A stretch of DNA of 22,928 bases. Source: Larix sibirica (Eukaryota; Streptophyta; Pinopsida; Pinales; Pinaceae). A program made the translations under genes and the position numbers. Shown piece by piece: positions 9,880 to 20,044 of this stretch; position 1 is the first letter of the stretch; every line of letters starts with the position of its first letter. The DNA is taken from assembly GCA_004151065.3 (NCBI GenBank), contig NWUY0300031514.1, forward strand, positions 5,218 to 28,145, given 5' to 3'. Under the pieces are notes generated by a model, which saw only the letters and a program-made list of their open reading frames with translations, did not search any database and was not told where the DNA came from.

Positions 9880-9898
9880 TAATAATAATAATAATAAT
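9880..9898. repeat. AAT trinucleotide microsatellite
   Basis: About six AAT units in a row within otherwise AT-rich DNA. Confidence 0.8.
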
Positions 9899-10139
9899 TA
9901 TTATAACAAAAATATATAAAATATATATTAAATTATTGATGAGATAATTAAAATTTTACAAAATTGTTAGATTTAAAGAGATATCGTTCTCAATTATTCT
10001 AGAATAAATAAGTCTAAAGCATCATATCTACCTATTACATCCAATTTTATTGCATCATGAAAGCTATAAATTTTTACAAACTATTTTGAAAGCAAAAGAA
10101 AGAAAAACACCATAAACTAGAATAAAAAACAAGACTGAG

Positions 10140-10289
10140 GTAAGTCATTCTTGGATTTTCATGGGCATAGAGTTTAGTTCCGAGGTGCTTGATATTTCCA
10201 CATATTCCTTCTCCTGCATGGAGTCCTCCTCGTATTCCTATGTGTGGTCTTCATCATCTACCACGAATATTCACGCCTCTTTGAGCCAT
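10140..10289 (-). pseudogene. Gypsy gag amino-terminal fragment
   Basis: On the minus strand an ATG at 10287-10289 opens MAQRGVNIRGR, followed by acidic segments EYEEDSM and EKEYVEISS in a neighbouring frame. A short basic start followed by an acidic stretch is common in plant gypsy gag. The ATG lies about 120 bases beyond the primer binding site, as expected for a gag start. Stops directly after the first 11 codons and a stop near 10145 break it. It ends where the AT-rich stretch begins. It could be the missing start of element A gag. Assignment rests on position and composition, so it is moderate. Confidence 0.5.
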
Positions 10290-10410
10290 TGCTCACTTCA
10301 ATCAGTCAACCCAATTCACTCGTCCAATCACAACTAGACTTTTGCCTCAACTTTGCAACTCTACCCAACCGCAACTGCAGTTTCATTCCTTCTTCACGCA
10401 GGATACTCCT

Positions 10411-10422
10411 ACTTTGATACCA
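10411..10422 (-). promoter_or_regulatory. Primer binding site, initiator Met tRNA type
   Basis: The minus strand reads TGGTATCAAAGT, three bases beyond the end of the LTR. It matches the plant initiator-Met primer site (TGGTATCAGAGC, as seen in element E at 21246) at 10 of 12 bases, with two transition differences. A primer site marks the LTR as also being the 5' LTR of an element reading toward lower coordinates. Confidence 0.7.
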
Positions 10423-10425
10423 AAC

Positions 10426-10985
10426 TGGTGCAAGGCATCCCACCTCAATGGGTCACAAATCAGAATGCACAACAAAAACACAATGAACACGTAGGAAATC
10501 ACTTAGCAAATCCCAATGACACCAATAATGTTATTTCTATTAATTTATAAAATCAAATTTACAATGGTTATTACAATCGAGAATAAATCCCTTGTTTTCG
10601 CTTTTCAATCCACCTCCCCTTTGGGTACAATCGGTAAATGTCTTTACTCAAAACTCTTTTTGTGGATGTAATTACAACTTGACCAGAAGAACCCCTCCCA
10701 AAAATCCCCTTCTACTATGTCTCATTTTGTATTTATATACTATGTCTCATTTTGTATTTATAGTCTCCATCCTCTACCTTAGTTCCCGCTCTTGCTCCTT
10801 CTAAAAGACTCTAGTTCCTTTGAATCTCCATGGAGCATTATGCCATTAGCCATATGGCATCCTCAGCTACCACCATTATTGCTACATTAATTGTTGCAAC
10901 TTCCTCTACGACAATACATGTTCTCTCGTACTTTGACTCTTTTAGTCGGTCGACATCTTGACCTTTTTAGTTGCCTAGTGCGAAG
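10426..10985 (-). repeat. Gypsy LTR, element B, shared with a second unit
   Basis: Read on the minus strand it begins near 10985 (CTTCGCACTAGG, where the A LTR has TGTCACACTAGG) and ends TTGCACCA at 10426. It is homologous to the A LTR but longer, partly through a 25-bp tandem duplication at 10713-10762. The element B 3' noncoding region lies on one side and a primer site plus gag start on the other. It therefore serves as the 3' LTR of one unit and the 5' LTR of another. The TG start has decayed, so the outer boundary is inferred by alignment. Confidence 0.7.
10713..10762. repeat. Perfect 2 x 25-bp tandem repeat with TATA boxes
   Basis: Two identical 25-bp units (10713-10737 and 10738-10762) lie inside the B LTR. 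On the minus strand each carries TATAAATA (10730-10737 and 10755-10762). The A LTR has a single TATA-like box at the matching place. Confidence 0.9.
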
Positions 10986-11290
10986 CTTCAGTTGTCTGGA
11001 TCCACCACGTTGTTTGGATCGCCTTTCAACTTCGGTCTTCTTCGTGGCCCGACCGATTCCTATTGGTGCCTTCAATCATTTGTAATTCCTTCTAACTTTC
11101 TTTTGTTCTGGAGTCATCCCAAGCCCAACTCTTTTCCATTTGGTAGTCGGTCTGCTCCAACTGCCTCTTAACTTACGTCAGCTCAATGACCTACCATCGA
11201 TTTCTTCAAATTTGTTTGTCCTCGACCATCCTTTTGTTGTGTCGACCTCCTCTCGTCAACCTTCATTCTCTGCCCCCTCTTTCATGGACT
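10986..11290 (-). other. 3' noncoding region of element B
   Basis: Homologous to the LTR-proximal part of element A's 3' noncoding DNA, ending TGAAG just before the LTR in both. It is about half the length of that region in A, because a deletion took its pol-proximal part along with the integrase tail. Short plus-strand frames here look like chance. Confidence 0.65.
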
Positions 11291-12260
11291 TCAACTGTAT
11301 GGGATTGGTTTCCCTGCTTTTTCTTGGAAGGTTGTCGACTTCTCTTCCAAGCGATCTCCTTCCTTGAATGCCTGTAGTTGTCTCCTCTGGTTGGCTCTAA
11401 GCTTATAACTGACATTACTCCTTTCCACTTGTTTTCTCGCCTTCTCATCTTTTTCCTTCATGTGCTCAGCAAATGTCTCTGCATCAGTGCTCTTTTGTGT
11501 TTCGATTGGAAATTTCAACAAATCGGTCACTCCATGCAGACTTCTTCCTTGCATGATATAGAATGGAATTATTCCATTTGACCTATTCAATAAATTGTTA
11601 TATGCAAACTCCGCCTGAGCAAGCACATTATCCCATTGTTTTGGTCGATCTGTGACCAAACATCTCAACAAGTTTCCCAGACTCTTGTTCATGACTTCAT
11701 TATGCCCATTAGTCTATGGATGGTATGCAGAACTAAACTGCAATCTTGTATCCAACTTCTTCCACAAGGTTCTCCATAAATACCCCATAAATTTAGTATC
11801 TCTATCCAAAGTTACACTCTTCGGCAATCCATGCAATCTCACAATCTCCTTGAAAAATAAAACAACAATACATGTGGCATCACTTGTTTTTTGTAGGGAA
11901 TAAAGTGTGCCATCTTTGAAAATCTGTCAACAACTACAAATATGGAATCGTTTCCTTGTTGTTTCCTAGGAATTCCCAACACAAAATCCATACTAATATC
12001 TTCCCATGGAATTTTTAGTACATGTAATGGTGTATAAAGTCCATTATTTTGACTTCTTCCCTTAGAAAGCTGACATATCCTACAATTTTGTATCCATTTT
12101 TTCACATCCTTTGCCAATCCTAGCTAGTAATAATTTTCTTTGACTAATTCCTTAGTCTTGTCAATGCCAAAAAGTTCTCTTAGTCCTCCACTATGTAATT
12201 ATCTTATTAAATTCTATGTAACCGATCATGTGGGAATGCATAATTGATGACCTTTGAACA
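11291..12260 (-). pseudogene. Element B integrase, tail deleted
   Basis: The zinc-binding region shows LHSGGLRELFG (first His changed by position) and [11 protein letters not shown]. The core keeps the first Asp in [11 protein letters not shown] (11986-11988), the second in DRDTKF, and the Glu in NEVMNKSLGN. All three catalytic acids are therefore present, unlike in A. A stop sits in the AYHP*TNG segment (about 11715) and a frameshift separates it from the core. The last 133 codons stay open to 11291 (SLGNLLRCLV, DRPKQWDN, NVSYKLRAN, FKEGD). After FKEGD the sequence jumps to matter resembling A's 3' noncoding DNA, so the GPF/Y tail is deleted. Confidence 0.85.
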
Positions 12261-13923
12261 TGTATTCTTCCTAGATGAAATCGTCTAAGTAGGGAGTTTT
12301 GTTGACACTCCAAGGCTCTTTACACACCTTCCATGCCTTAGCAAAATATTCATCAACTTCGTAGCCGACCTTCATTGAGTCTAATCCAATCGACTAAACG
12401 GTCGTCGTGTTCAACAGTGCAACTCTTTGACTAAACACATCGGCTACCCGGTTTGAATTTCCCAGCTTATGTCTCAAGACAAAAGTATAGCTTTGTATAA
12501 ATTCCACCCATCTCATATGCCTTTGGTTTAACTTGGTCTGAGCGTTCATATACCTCAAAGCCTAATGGTCGGTAAACAACACAAATTCCTTGGGAAACAA
12601 ATAATGCCTCCACTTCTTCAATGCTTATATAATATCATAAAAATCCTAGTCATAGATTGAATATTTTTGCTTAGCCTCATCCATCTTCTCATTGAAAAAT
12701 GCAAATGGTTGGCCTTCCTAGCTTAACACTGCCCCAATCGCCATTCCACTAGCATCGTAGTTGATTTGAAATACCTTATCGAAATCTAGGAGAGCCAAAA
12801 CTGGTCGCTTAGTCACCTTTTGCTTCAACTTCTCAAATGCTCTTTGAACTGCTCCGGTCCACTAAAACTCACCTCTCTTCATACATGTTGTCAATGGTGC
12901 ACATATGTGATTGGAATCCTTAATAAAATCTTTGTAGAAACTAGCAAGTCCATGGAAACTTCTCACTGCAGTGCCATTCTATGGCATATGCCACTCCAAA
13001 ATAGATTTGAACTTCTTAGGGTCCATCTTCAATCCTTGACGAAAAATTATGAAACCCAAATAAACTAATTCCTCCTTCATGAAGGAACAATTCTACAAAT
13101 TCACCAACAACTTCTCCTAATTCAACTTCTACAATACTTGTCTCAAGTGAGCCAAATGTTCTTCTTTATCCTTACTAAAGATCAAGATGTCATTAGGTAG
13201 ACAACCGCAAATTTTCCCAAAAATGGCTTAAAGTCCTCATTTATTAGCCTCATGAAAGTACTAGGTGAATTGGTTAACCCAAATGGCATAACCAACCATT
13301 CATACAGTCTCTCCTTAGTCTTGAATGTTGTCTTCCATTCATCTCCTTCTTTGATCCTAAGCTGATGATATCCACTCTTCAAGTCGATATTAGTGAAGTG
13401 CTTTGCTCCACTCAAGTAGTCGATCAAGTCATACATCCTTGGAAATGGAAATATGTACTTGATTTTGATCTTGTTGATAACCCTTAAGTCAGTGCACATC
13501 CTCCATTCCCCTCCTTTCTTTGGTCTAGTACAACTGGTACTGCACTTGGGATCAGACTTTCCCTTATTAGACCTTTGTCCAACAATTCCTAGACTTGTCA
13601 GTTCAACTCAACATTTTCAACGGCAGTGTCATTCTATTTGGCACCTTGTTCGGTAGACTAGATCCTGCGATCAAGTCAATCTGATGGAAAATGCTCCTCA
13701 CAAGTGGCAATCCAATAGGCATCTCTTCTTCTATCACCCCTTTAAATTCAGTCAACATTTTCCCAATCTCGACAAGGATACTCTCTCTTGGTCTATCTAC
13801 GCTTAACCCTTTTGGAATAAGGGCAAAACAATAATTGTGTTCCTTTTCTTTCTTCAAGAACTCTTTGGATGAACACAACAACACTCTTTTCCCCAAGCAA
13901 TTATCCAAAATTTCCCTTGTCAT
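12261..13923 (-). pseudogene. Element B reverse transcriptase and RNase H
   Basis: The reverse transcriptase starts with HQIDLIAGSSLPNKV. A 105-codon open stretch then holds [44 protein letters not shown] and GKFAVVYL. The YLDD box is broken by a missing base at about 13192-13195, where CTA runs into ATGACATC, so the second active-site Asp pair is out of frame. RNase H shows YDASGMAIGAVL, KKWRHYLFPKEFVLFTDH and LNQRHMRWVEF, with stops between. It aligns along its length with element A 5331-6880. Confidence 0.9.
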
Positions 13924-14035
13924 TCCTGGACTCCTTCAAGGGATTCATCCTTGTTTTCTTTCCATCCTTCACCATTGTAACAATTTTTTTTATGGATATC
14001 ATAGATCATATTTTTGTCATGCTGCCATTTGTTGA
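13924..14035 (-). pseudogene. Element B protease tail, truncated
   Basis: Only the end of the protease region remains, read on the minus strand as WQHDKNMIYDIHKK, matching WQYGKKIVYDGFKK of element A. Homology stops abruptly at about 14035, so this is the breakpoint of the element. Confidence 0.65.
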
Positions 14036-15190
14036 CTCATAAAATTCACCAACAGTTATTATCCTGTAAAGTGTTGCAAGGAATATTTAATCTTATTATT
14101 ATGACATAATAATAGGAGGAACCTCACGATAGAAAAAAATGACACACCAATGATTTATTGACAAAAAAATTATTCTTAGTTTGTGAAAGAGTTATGGTGA
14201 TGTGCACATATCTTCTTCTTTTGATGAGCTGGTTATGGGACTTGTACCTCTATTTAGTCAAGGTTGCTACCATTTCTTTTATTTCATGCTCAAGGTATAA
14301 ATGGCAAATGAATTTTTATGAAATCTTAATGGATTAAAATTCATATTATACATGGTATATATAACAAGTTTGTGGGATTATAATTATATTGGTGGTAACA
14401 TTGCAAAGTTATTACATGCTATGCAAACCATACGGTATATGCTTGTCATGTTATAAGGCAAAGGGTTGATTACATAAAGAAATTCGAGTTTAAACTTTGC
14501 ATGGTGATAAGGTATCTTGCATATGTTATACGAGGTATAAGTTTTATGCATTGATGTTTTTATTTGCATCGTGGAGTGCAATGATTTGGCACTCAAACCA
14601 ATAGATATGAAGTGATTTTTCTATTAAATGAGCTCGCAGTCCCGATCTGGGATTCAAAAAGTGGTTTTCGTAATTGGAAATTAGTTAACATGGCATGTTA
14701 ACTTGGCTTGTTTGGGATATTTTCATTGGATAGAATGTTTGTCATTTTGAAAAGCAAATCAAACGTGGATAGGGTTGATAGACCTCACACGATGTTGCAT
14801 TCAATATTTGATTACGTGATTTTAAATGCTTAAATCTTGAAATTTCGTCGGTGTTTTGATTCTTTGCATGCATGATTATTATTTAAAACATAGCCATTTA
14901 TAAATTATTTTAAATACAAATTTATTTGATAAACTTACTTATTGTTATAAACACGGATTGTATAAAATATGTTATAAACATTTAACAGTTTTCTTTTAAT
15001 TGTTTTCTTTAAATTTAATATATTTACAAAAAGAAAACATTAGACACAAGCATTTCTTGTTTGTGGGTTGATTGATATTTTTTTAGTAAGGTTATAAATT
15101 CATGGTAATAATCATGCCTATCTTGCTTTAGCCTAGCAAGATGTGAAAATGTTGAAAATGTTGGTATAAGGATTTTCATTTATTTTTATC
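14036..15190. other. 1.15 kb between elements B and D, possible D LTR
   Basis: No gene is recognisable. The right end (TTTTTATCA to 15191) lies just before a candidate primer site, so part of this stretch may be element D's 5' LTR. I could not find a matching copy downstream of D. An exact inverted repeat with 10-bp arms and one central base lies at 14094-14114 (arm TATTATTATG). Confidence 0.45.
14094..14114. repeat. Short perfect palindrome
   Basis: Arms TATTATTATG and CATAATAATA are separated by a single A. In AT-rich DNA this may be chance. Confidence 0.8.
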
Positions 15191-15200
15191 AATATTTATT

Positions 15201-15218
15201 TGGTGACCATACTAGGGA
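15201..15218 (+). promoter_or_regulatory. Candidate primer binding site, element D
   Basis: TGGTGACCATACTAGGGA, followed by AGGTT, lies about 70 bases before the first gag ATG. It matches the Athila/Tat-type site TGGCGCCGTTGCCGGGGA at 11 of 18 positions, and four of the seven differences are C-to-T or G-to-A changes. The position fits, but the match is weak. Confidence 0.4.
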
Positions 15219-15287
15219 AGGTTCAAATTTCTTTGGTTTCTTGTATTTTTTGTATATAATCCTTTTATTTTTATCTTTTAGATTTTT

Positions 15288-16893
15288 ATGACTTTACCTA
15301 AATGGTTACAACCCGATATTAGATTTGGTCTACGAGACAAAACCATCATTACTTATTGCTTGTTTGATTTTATGTTTGATGTTGATCATATTGCTCAAGA
15401 ATTAGAGAATTCTTGGGAGGTGATCGGTCAAGAAATTGAACAAAAAGAACAAAGAGAACTAGTTGTTAGATAAGCTAGAAACCCTCATCCTGCTCATTAA
15501 TATTCCATGTCTAATAATCCAAATTGACATTCTTTCCAAAATATAGATCAGCCTCTTGAATTTAATCCCATTCCAAAAATAGGAAGAAAGAAAGAGGTAG
15601 TTCAACATTTTTAGTGAAAACTTCGAAGAACCCAATCAGATTCTTCATCCTCTATTATAAAAGTTCATTTTTCTTTCAATCAATTTAACATGACTTCTTC
15701 TAGAAGTGGTAGTGGGTCTACTGGCTCATCTCAATCTTCGACATCATCTTTAATTGGAAGTATGTATAGCCATTATAATCCTATCACATGAAGCACTAAT
15801 CCTGCCAAAGTAATTAAAAAATTTGGTTTATTTGAATTCAAGAAGATTTAGATACTACCCCATGGCATGTATCTTCTCCTCTTAATATACCTCCATCTAC
15901 AACCCACTTGCATAAATTTAAGGATCATTTGCCTAAATTTTCAAGAAATGGCACTATATCTATCAATGAACATCTTATTGTGTTTTCCAATTCTTGTCAT
16001 AATATTGGAGAAAATGATGCTAACACTTGCATGCATTTATTTGTAAATTCCCTTGAAGGAAAGGTTGCAGTTGACTTTTTCGATTTACCACCAAAACATT
16101 TCTCCACTTGGCCTAAATGATCATACTGGTTTAAGTCTACTTATGGACAACCTCAAAATTCTGTAGATAGGCTCAAAGAATACAATAATATGGTCTACAA
16201 TAGAGGTGAAACTATCAAGTCTTTTAATTTACATTTCACCAAATTATATAATCAGATTCCAGATTTAATTAGGCCTCATAATCAAGTAGCTTTAATGCAT
16301 TATTATAATACTTTATGTGCTCATTATAAGCAAAGGCTTGAAGAGAAAAATGTTAATAACTTAGGATTTGCTTTACAAACCTGCTTAGAGTTCAAAGAAC
16401 AATTGGCTAGGCCAAGACTTCCAAATGAATATTATGTTAGATAGAATCACATATCAATTGTTTTACAGTTGGTACAGGATATGAGTAATTGTATGATTTC
16501 CTTTGAGAAAAAAGGAGTAAATACTACCAATCCCGTTGAAACTTCCAATCAGGGGACTTTACGAAACACAAATAATTTATAGCTTAGGGCCATTCTACAT
16601 AGAGCTTGGTGTCATTTATGTGAAGAAAATCATGATGAGGAAACGTTTGATATTAAGAAGAATGCTAGGGGTCGAATATTTGGTAAAAAATGTGATGTAA
16701 CTATTGCTACTTTAGATTATTCCTTAGAATAACACTGTATGGTAGTTGATACAAGGAATAAAATTTACGCTAATAAAGGTATAGGAGTACCTTCAAAGAC
16801 CTCTTTTGCTCAAAACACATCATTTTAGCAACCAAATCATCAAGTTACCAATAATACGCAAAGTCAAGAAAATAAAACTCCTTTTTCTTCTCC
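15288..16893 (+). pseudogene. Element D gag
   Basis: The first ATG (15288) opens MTLPKWLQPDIRFGLRDKT, which remains in frame with a serine-rich block from 15690 (SRSGSGSTGSSQSS). A shift near 15825 moves to the frame that continues through the rest of gag and pol. There DHLPKFSRNGTISINEHL, LFVNSLEGKVAVDFFDLP and LHFTKLYNQIPDLI are typical of plant gag capsid regions. A degenerate zinc knuckle CHLCEENHDEETF (about 16610-16650) has Phe for the last Cys. In-frame stops lie at about 16118, 16442, 16580, 16730 and 16829. Product: the particle protein of the element, no longer translatable as a whole. Confidence 0.8.
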
Positions 16894-18463
16894 TTCTTCT
16901 AAGTACAATATTTTGAGACAACTAGCTACAATTAAAGCTATTCATATTAAGGAAGAAGCAAAACATGTAATACAAAATCAAAGACCTATCAACCTTGTCG
17001 TAGAAGCTACTATCAAAAAAGAAGTTGAAAAGTTAATCAACGCTCACATTATATTTCCTGACAAATATTTTGAGTGGGTGTAAAATCTTGTCCCAATATG
17101 AAAGAGAAATGGTGATATTAGATTATGTGTTGATTTCCGTGTTTTGAATAGGGGAAGTGTAAAAGAGAACTTTCCTCTTCCTAACATGGCCTTAATTTTA
17201 CAAGTTGCAGGGTCATAAATGATGTCCCTGCTAGATGGTTTTTCAGGTTATAATCAAATCAAAGTTCAGAGGGAGGATAAGTACAAAACCACATTTACCA
17301 CCCATTGGGGCACTTTTACGTATGAAAGAATTCATGTTGGCTTAATAAGTGCACGTGCCACCTTCCAGAGGGCTATGCAAATAGCCTTCAATGATCTAAT
17401 CGGTAAAATAATTCAAGTATATCTAGATGACTTAACTGTCTATTCTAAGTACCAATGGGATCATTTTGATCATCTTTGAAAATTTTTCTTACATTGCATA
17501 AAGTTTGGAATGTCTTTGAACACAACAAAATCTGTTTTCGGCATTACTCAAGGTAAACTTCTTGGCCATATTGTTTCATATTCTAGGATTAGTATTGATT
17601 GTGAAAGGGTTGTTTCCATTCAAAATATTCAAGCCCCTACTTCTAAGAAGGAAATTCAATATTTTATGGGAAAAATCAATTTTGTAAGAAGATTTATTCC
17701 TGATTTTGTTTTTATGGATAGACCCATTCATCACATGGTTAAACAAGATCAATATTTCTCCTGGAATGATAATGCTGAAAAAGCTTATGTACAAATCAAG
17801 AAAGCAATCAGTTATGCCCATGTTCTCACAAGACCAAATTTCGAAAAAGATTTCATCATTTACACTAATGGCATTGAAGAAGCAATCTCAACCATTCTTC
17901 TTCAGAAAGATGATCGAGGTATTGGAAAACCAATAGCCTGCATGATCCAAAGTTTATCCAATGATCAACTTAAATATTCTTTGATTGAAAAACATGCTTT
18001 CGCTCTTCTTAAAGCTATTGAAAAATTTCGACATTTTATTTTAGGCAAGCATACACAGGTAAAATTCCCTTTGCCTACTGTCAAGTTTTTACTCTCACAA
18101 ACATATCTTTCAAGAAAGCTTGCACATTGGCTTGTTAAAATCCAAGAACATGATTTAACTATTACTACTTCAAACACAATCAAGGGACGATATCTAGCTC
18201 TACACTTAGCTCAACATCCTGAACCAAGTCTTCCTTCTAAAAATGACGAGAATTCCTTATCTGAAATATTTTACATAGAAAATGAAAATCTTGAATTAGA
18301 AGAGCATCCTTGGTACAAGGACATTATTTATTATTTACAATTTCAAAAATTTCCTAGTAATCTTGAAAGTCACCAACACAGGAGGATTCTCTTAGAAGCC
18401 TCTAAATATTTAATCTTAGGGACTTCTCTTTTTCGAAGAAATGCTGATGGAATGCTCTCATGA
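16894..18463 (+). pseudogene. Element D reverse transcriptase and RNase H
   Basis: After KYNILRQLATIKA, normally upstream of the protease, the sequence passes in frame to the reverse transcriptase entry (AHIIFPDKYFEWV), so the protease is absent. The enzyme shows KRNGDIRLCVDFRVLNRG, MSLLDGFSGYNQIKV with the first Asp, and an intact YLDD box (17420-17431). A 317-codon open frame (17510-18463) covers the thumb and RNase H region: KLLGHIVS, DQYFSWNDNAEKAY, FIIYTNGIEEAISTILLQ, QLKYSLIEKHAFALLKAI. The usual Asp after IIYT is Asn, so the RNase H active site may be damaged. Stops at 17081, 17099, 17216, 17477 and 18461 all lie in one frame, with no frameshift. Confidence 0.9.
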
Positions 18464-19573
18464 TGCATAGATGATTTGACAGCAAAAAAAATCCTTGAAC
18501 AGATTCATGGATCAACATATTCAAATGTACATGTTGGTGGAAATTTTGTTGCAAAGGCCAATGCCTTTAAAATTATAAGAACTGGTTAGTGCTGGCCTTT
18601 TATTTTTAGTGATTCATATAAATTTACACAGGCCTGTAAACAATGTTAAATGTGTGTGGGTAGAGAGTAGTTTTCTACAATGCCTCTACGACCAGTTCTC
18701 GCTAATTTTTCTTTTTCAAAATGGGGGTTAGATTCCATTGGTCCAATCAAACCACCATATTTTGCTAGACTTATCTTCATTATTATAGCAACAGACTATT
18801 TTACGAAGTGCACTGAAGCTGTCCCACTCAAAAATGCACAAGATGAACATGTAATGTCATTTATAGAATCAAATATCTTTTCACGATTTGGTCTTCCTTT
18901 AGAAATTATTTATGATAATGGACCAACCTTCATTTCTACTAAACCGACTGATTTTCTAAATAAATTTGGGGTGAAACACTTCACTTTATAGACTTATTAC
19001 CCACAAGGAAATGGGCAAGCTGAGTCAAATAGTAAAAAATTAATTAAAATTCTAAAGAATATTATAAACGATAAATCCCAAAAGTGGCATACTCTTCTCA
19101 TTTATGCATTATGGGATGATAGGACCACCACTTAGACCAGTATAGGACATACTCCTTTCCAACTCTTATATGATCAAGAAGTTTTAATGCCCATTGAATT
19201 AGAACCGAATTCTCTTATACTTGCTTTACAAGATGAAGAGTTAAATTCTACAAACATTCCTCAAGGATTAAATGCCCACTATCTCTTGAATAACAAAGGA
19301 ATCATGCTCTTATAAATAAGAAAAAGAAACAACAAACTGTAAAAAATACTTCAATAAGAAAGCAAATTTTGTTTGATGAAAAAGTATTGATTTGGGATTC
19401 TGCTCACGCAGATAAAAGAAATCATTCAAAGTTTCATAATTTATGGCTAGGTCCTTACAGATTTTCCTTCAATGTTGGAAATATTTCATATTTATTGAAA
19501 GATATGCAATAAAGGCTATTTTTCGTTTACTATGGATGGCTCACATTTGAATCATTACAATGAACCAGATTGA
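18464..19573 (+). pseudogene. Element D integrase
   Basis: The zinc-binding region (about 18500-18650) keeps HVGG and ACKQC. The core has all three catalytic acids in frame: Asp in LDSIGP (18731-18733), Asp in DNGPTF (18914-18916) and Glu in GQAES (19022-19024). The last two are separated by exactly 35 residues, the classic DD35E spacing. Stops occur at about 18587, 18644, 18668, 18989 and 19136. A frameshift near 19290 precedes the tail, whose GPF/Y module reads HNLWLGPYRF. After another stop and shift the gene ends with GSHLNHYNEPD and a TGA at 19571-19573. Sequence order matches the reverse transcriptase upstream. Confidence 0.9.
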
Positions 19574-20044
19574 TTCTTTGTTTAACGTTATGCTTCCTGT
19601 CTATACCTTTTTCTTTTTTCTATTTGTTAATACTTTTGTTCTTTGACTTTCTTTTAAAAAATTTGTCATTTTCAGTTGATTTATTTCATTTTCTAGTCTA
19701 AGTCAAGCTGGATCAATCAAGTTGTTAATTAGTCACATTTTTTGCAAAAGCAATTTTTGTTTGCATAGAAAATAAAGAACAACAAAGACAAGTGTTTTTC
19801 TTCAGCCACATAATTACTTTTGTTGTTGTCATAAGACCTTTGGTATCCTTGCTCATACTTGATGATCTAAGCTCGTTTCCCCTCCTTTCTATCCCTTTCT
19901 AACCTCCATAAGTGAGTTACAAGAGCATATTATAAATTTCAATCAAACTTCAAAATCAGCATATGCATTGTTTGTTTTGGTAGCTAGGAGGTACTTCTGC
20001 ACCATGTGGCTAGGTGCATAGATTTGAGCACAAGGGGTCTCATT
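19574..20044. other. Downstream noncoding region of element D
   Basis: No gene is seen. It is probably D's 3' noncoding region, since it follows the pol stop. The end contains a purine-rich patch (GCACAAGGGG near 20030) that could be a polypurine tract, and TGACATAAAG at 20048 could start an LTR. No matching 5' copy was found to confirm this. Confidence 0.4.

Larger units (their letters stand above)
8424..10139. other. 1.7-kb AT-rich stretch, no gene
   Basis: No open frame with family features appears on either strand and there is no retrotransposon homology. It contains a TA-rich run at 8468-8491 and AAT repeats near 9880-9898. A 12-bp palindrome, GTACATATGTAC, lies at 9619-9630. Gag pieces of the same family lie on both sides (7351-8422 and 10140-10289), so it may be an insertion into gag or unrelated sequence joined at the N. 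I found no clear terminal inverted repeats or target-site duplication. Confidence 0.6.
10426..14035 (-). mobile_element. Element B, 5'-truncated Ty3/gypsy retrotransposon
   Basis: Same family as element A, with matching integrase, RNase H and reverse transcriptase blocks, 3' noncoding region and LTR. It starts abruptly within the protease near 14035 (WQHD... matches PWQYGKK of A), so gag, most of the protease and its own 5' LTR are missing. Both coding and LTR sequences have diverged clearly from A, so the two are not a recent duplication. Confidence 0.85.
15201..19573 (+). mobile_element. Element D, decayed Ty3/gypsy of Tat/Athila type
   Basis: On the plus strand the order is gag, reverse transcriptase, RNase H, integrase. 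Integrase phrases such as WGLDSIGPIKP and the reverse transcriptase phrase DGFSGYNQI fit the non-chromovirus Tat/Athila side of plant gypsy elements. It points the opposite way to A and B. Between gag and reverse transcriptase the protease is missing. Clear LTRs were not found. Confidence 0.85.

Noticed and set aside
10136-10146. GAGGTAAGT resembling a plant splice donor at the edge of the AT-rich block
   Set aside because: No matching acceptor or exon with coding content can be shown, and the flanking gag lies on the opposite strand.
10891-11171. Several overlapping 62-66 codon frames on both strands in the B LTR and 3' noncoding region
   Set aside because: Short frames in all phases without homology, and the nucleotide match to the A LTR explains the sequence.
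17576-18183. Minus-strand open frames of 72-81 codons opposite element D pol
   Set aside because: They lie antisense to a clearly homologous reverse transcriptase/RNase H frame and have no family features.
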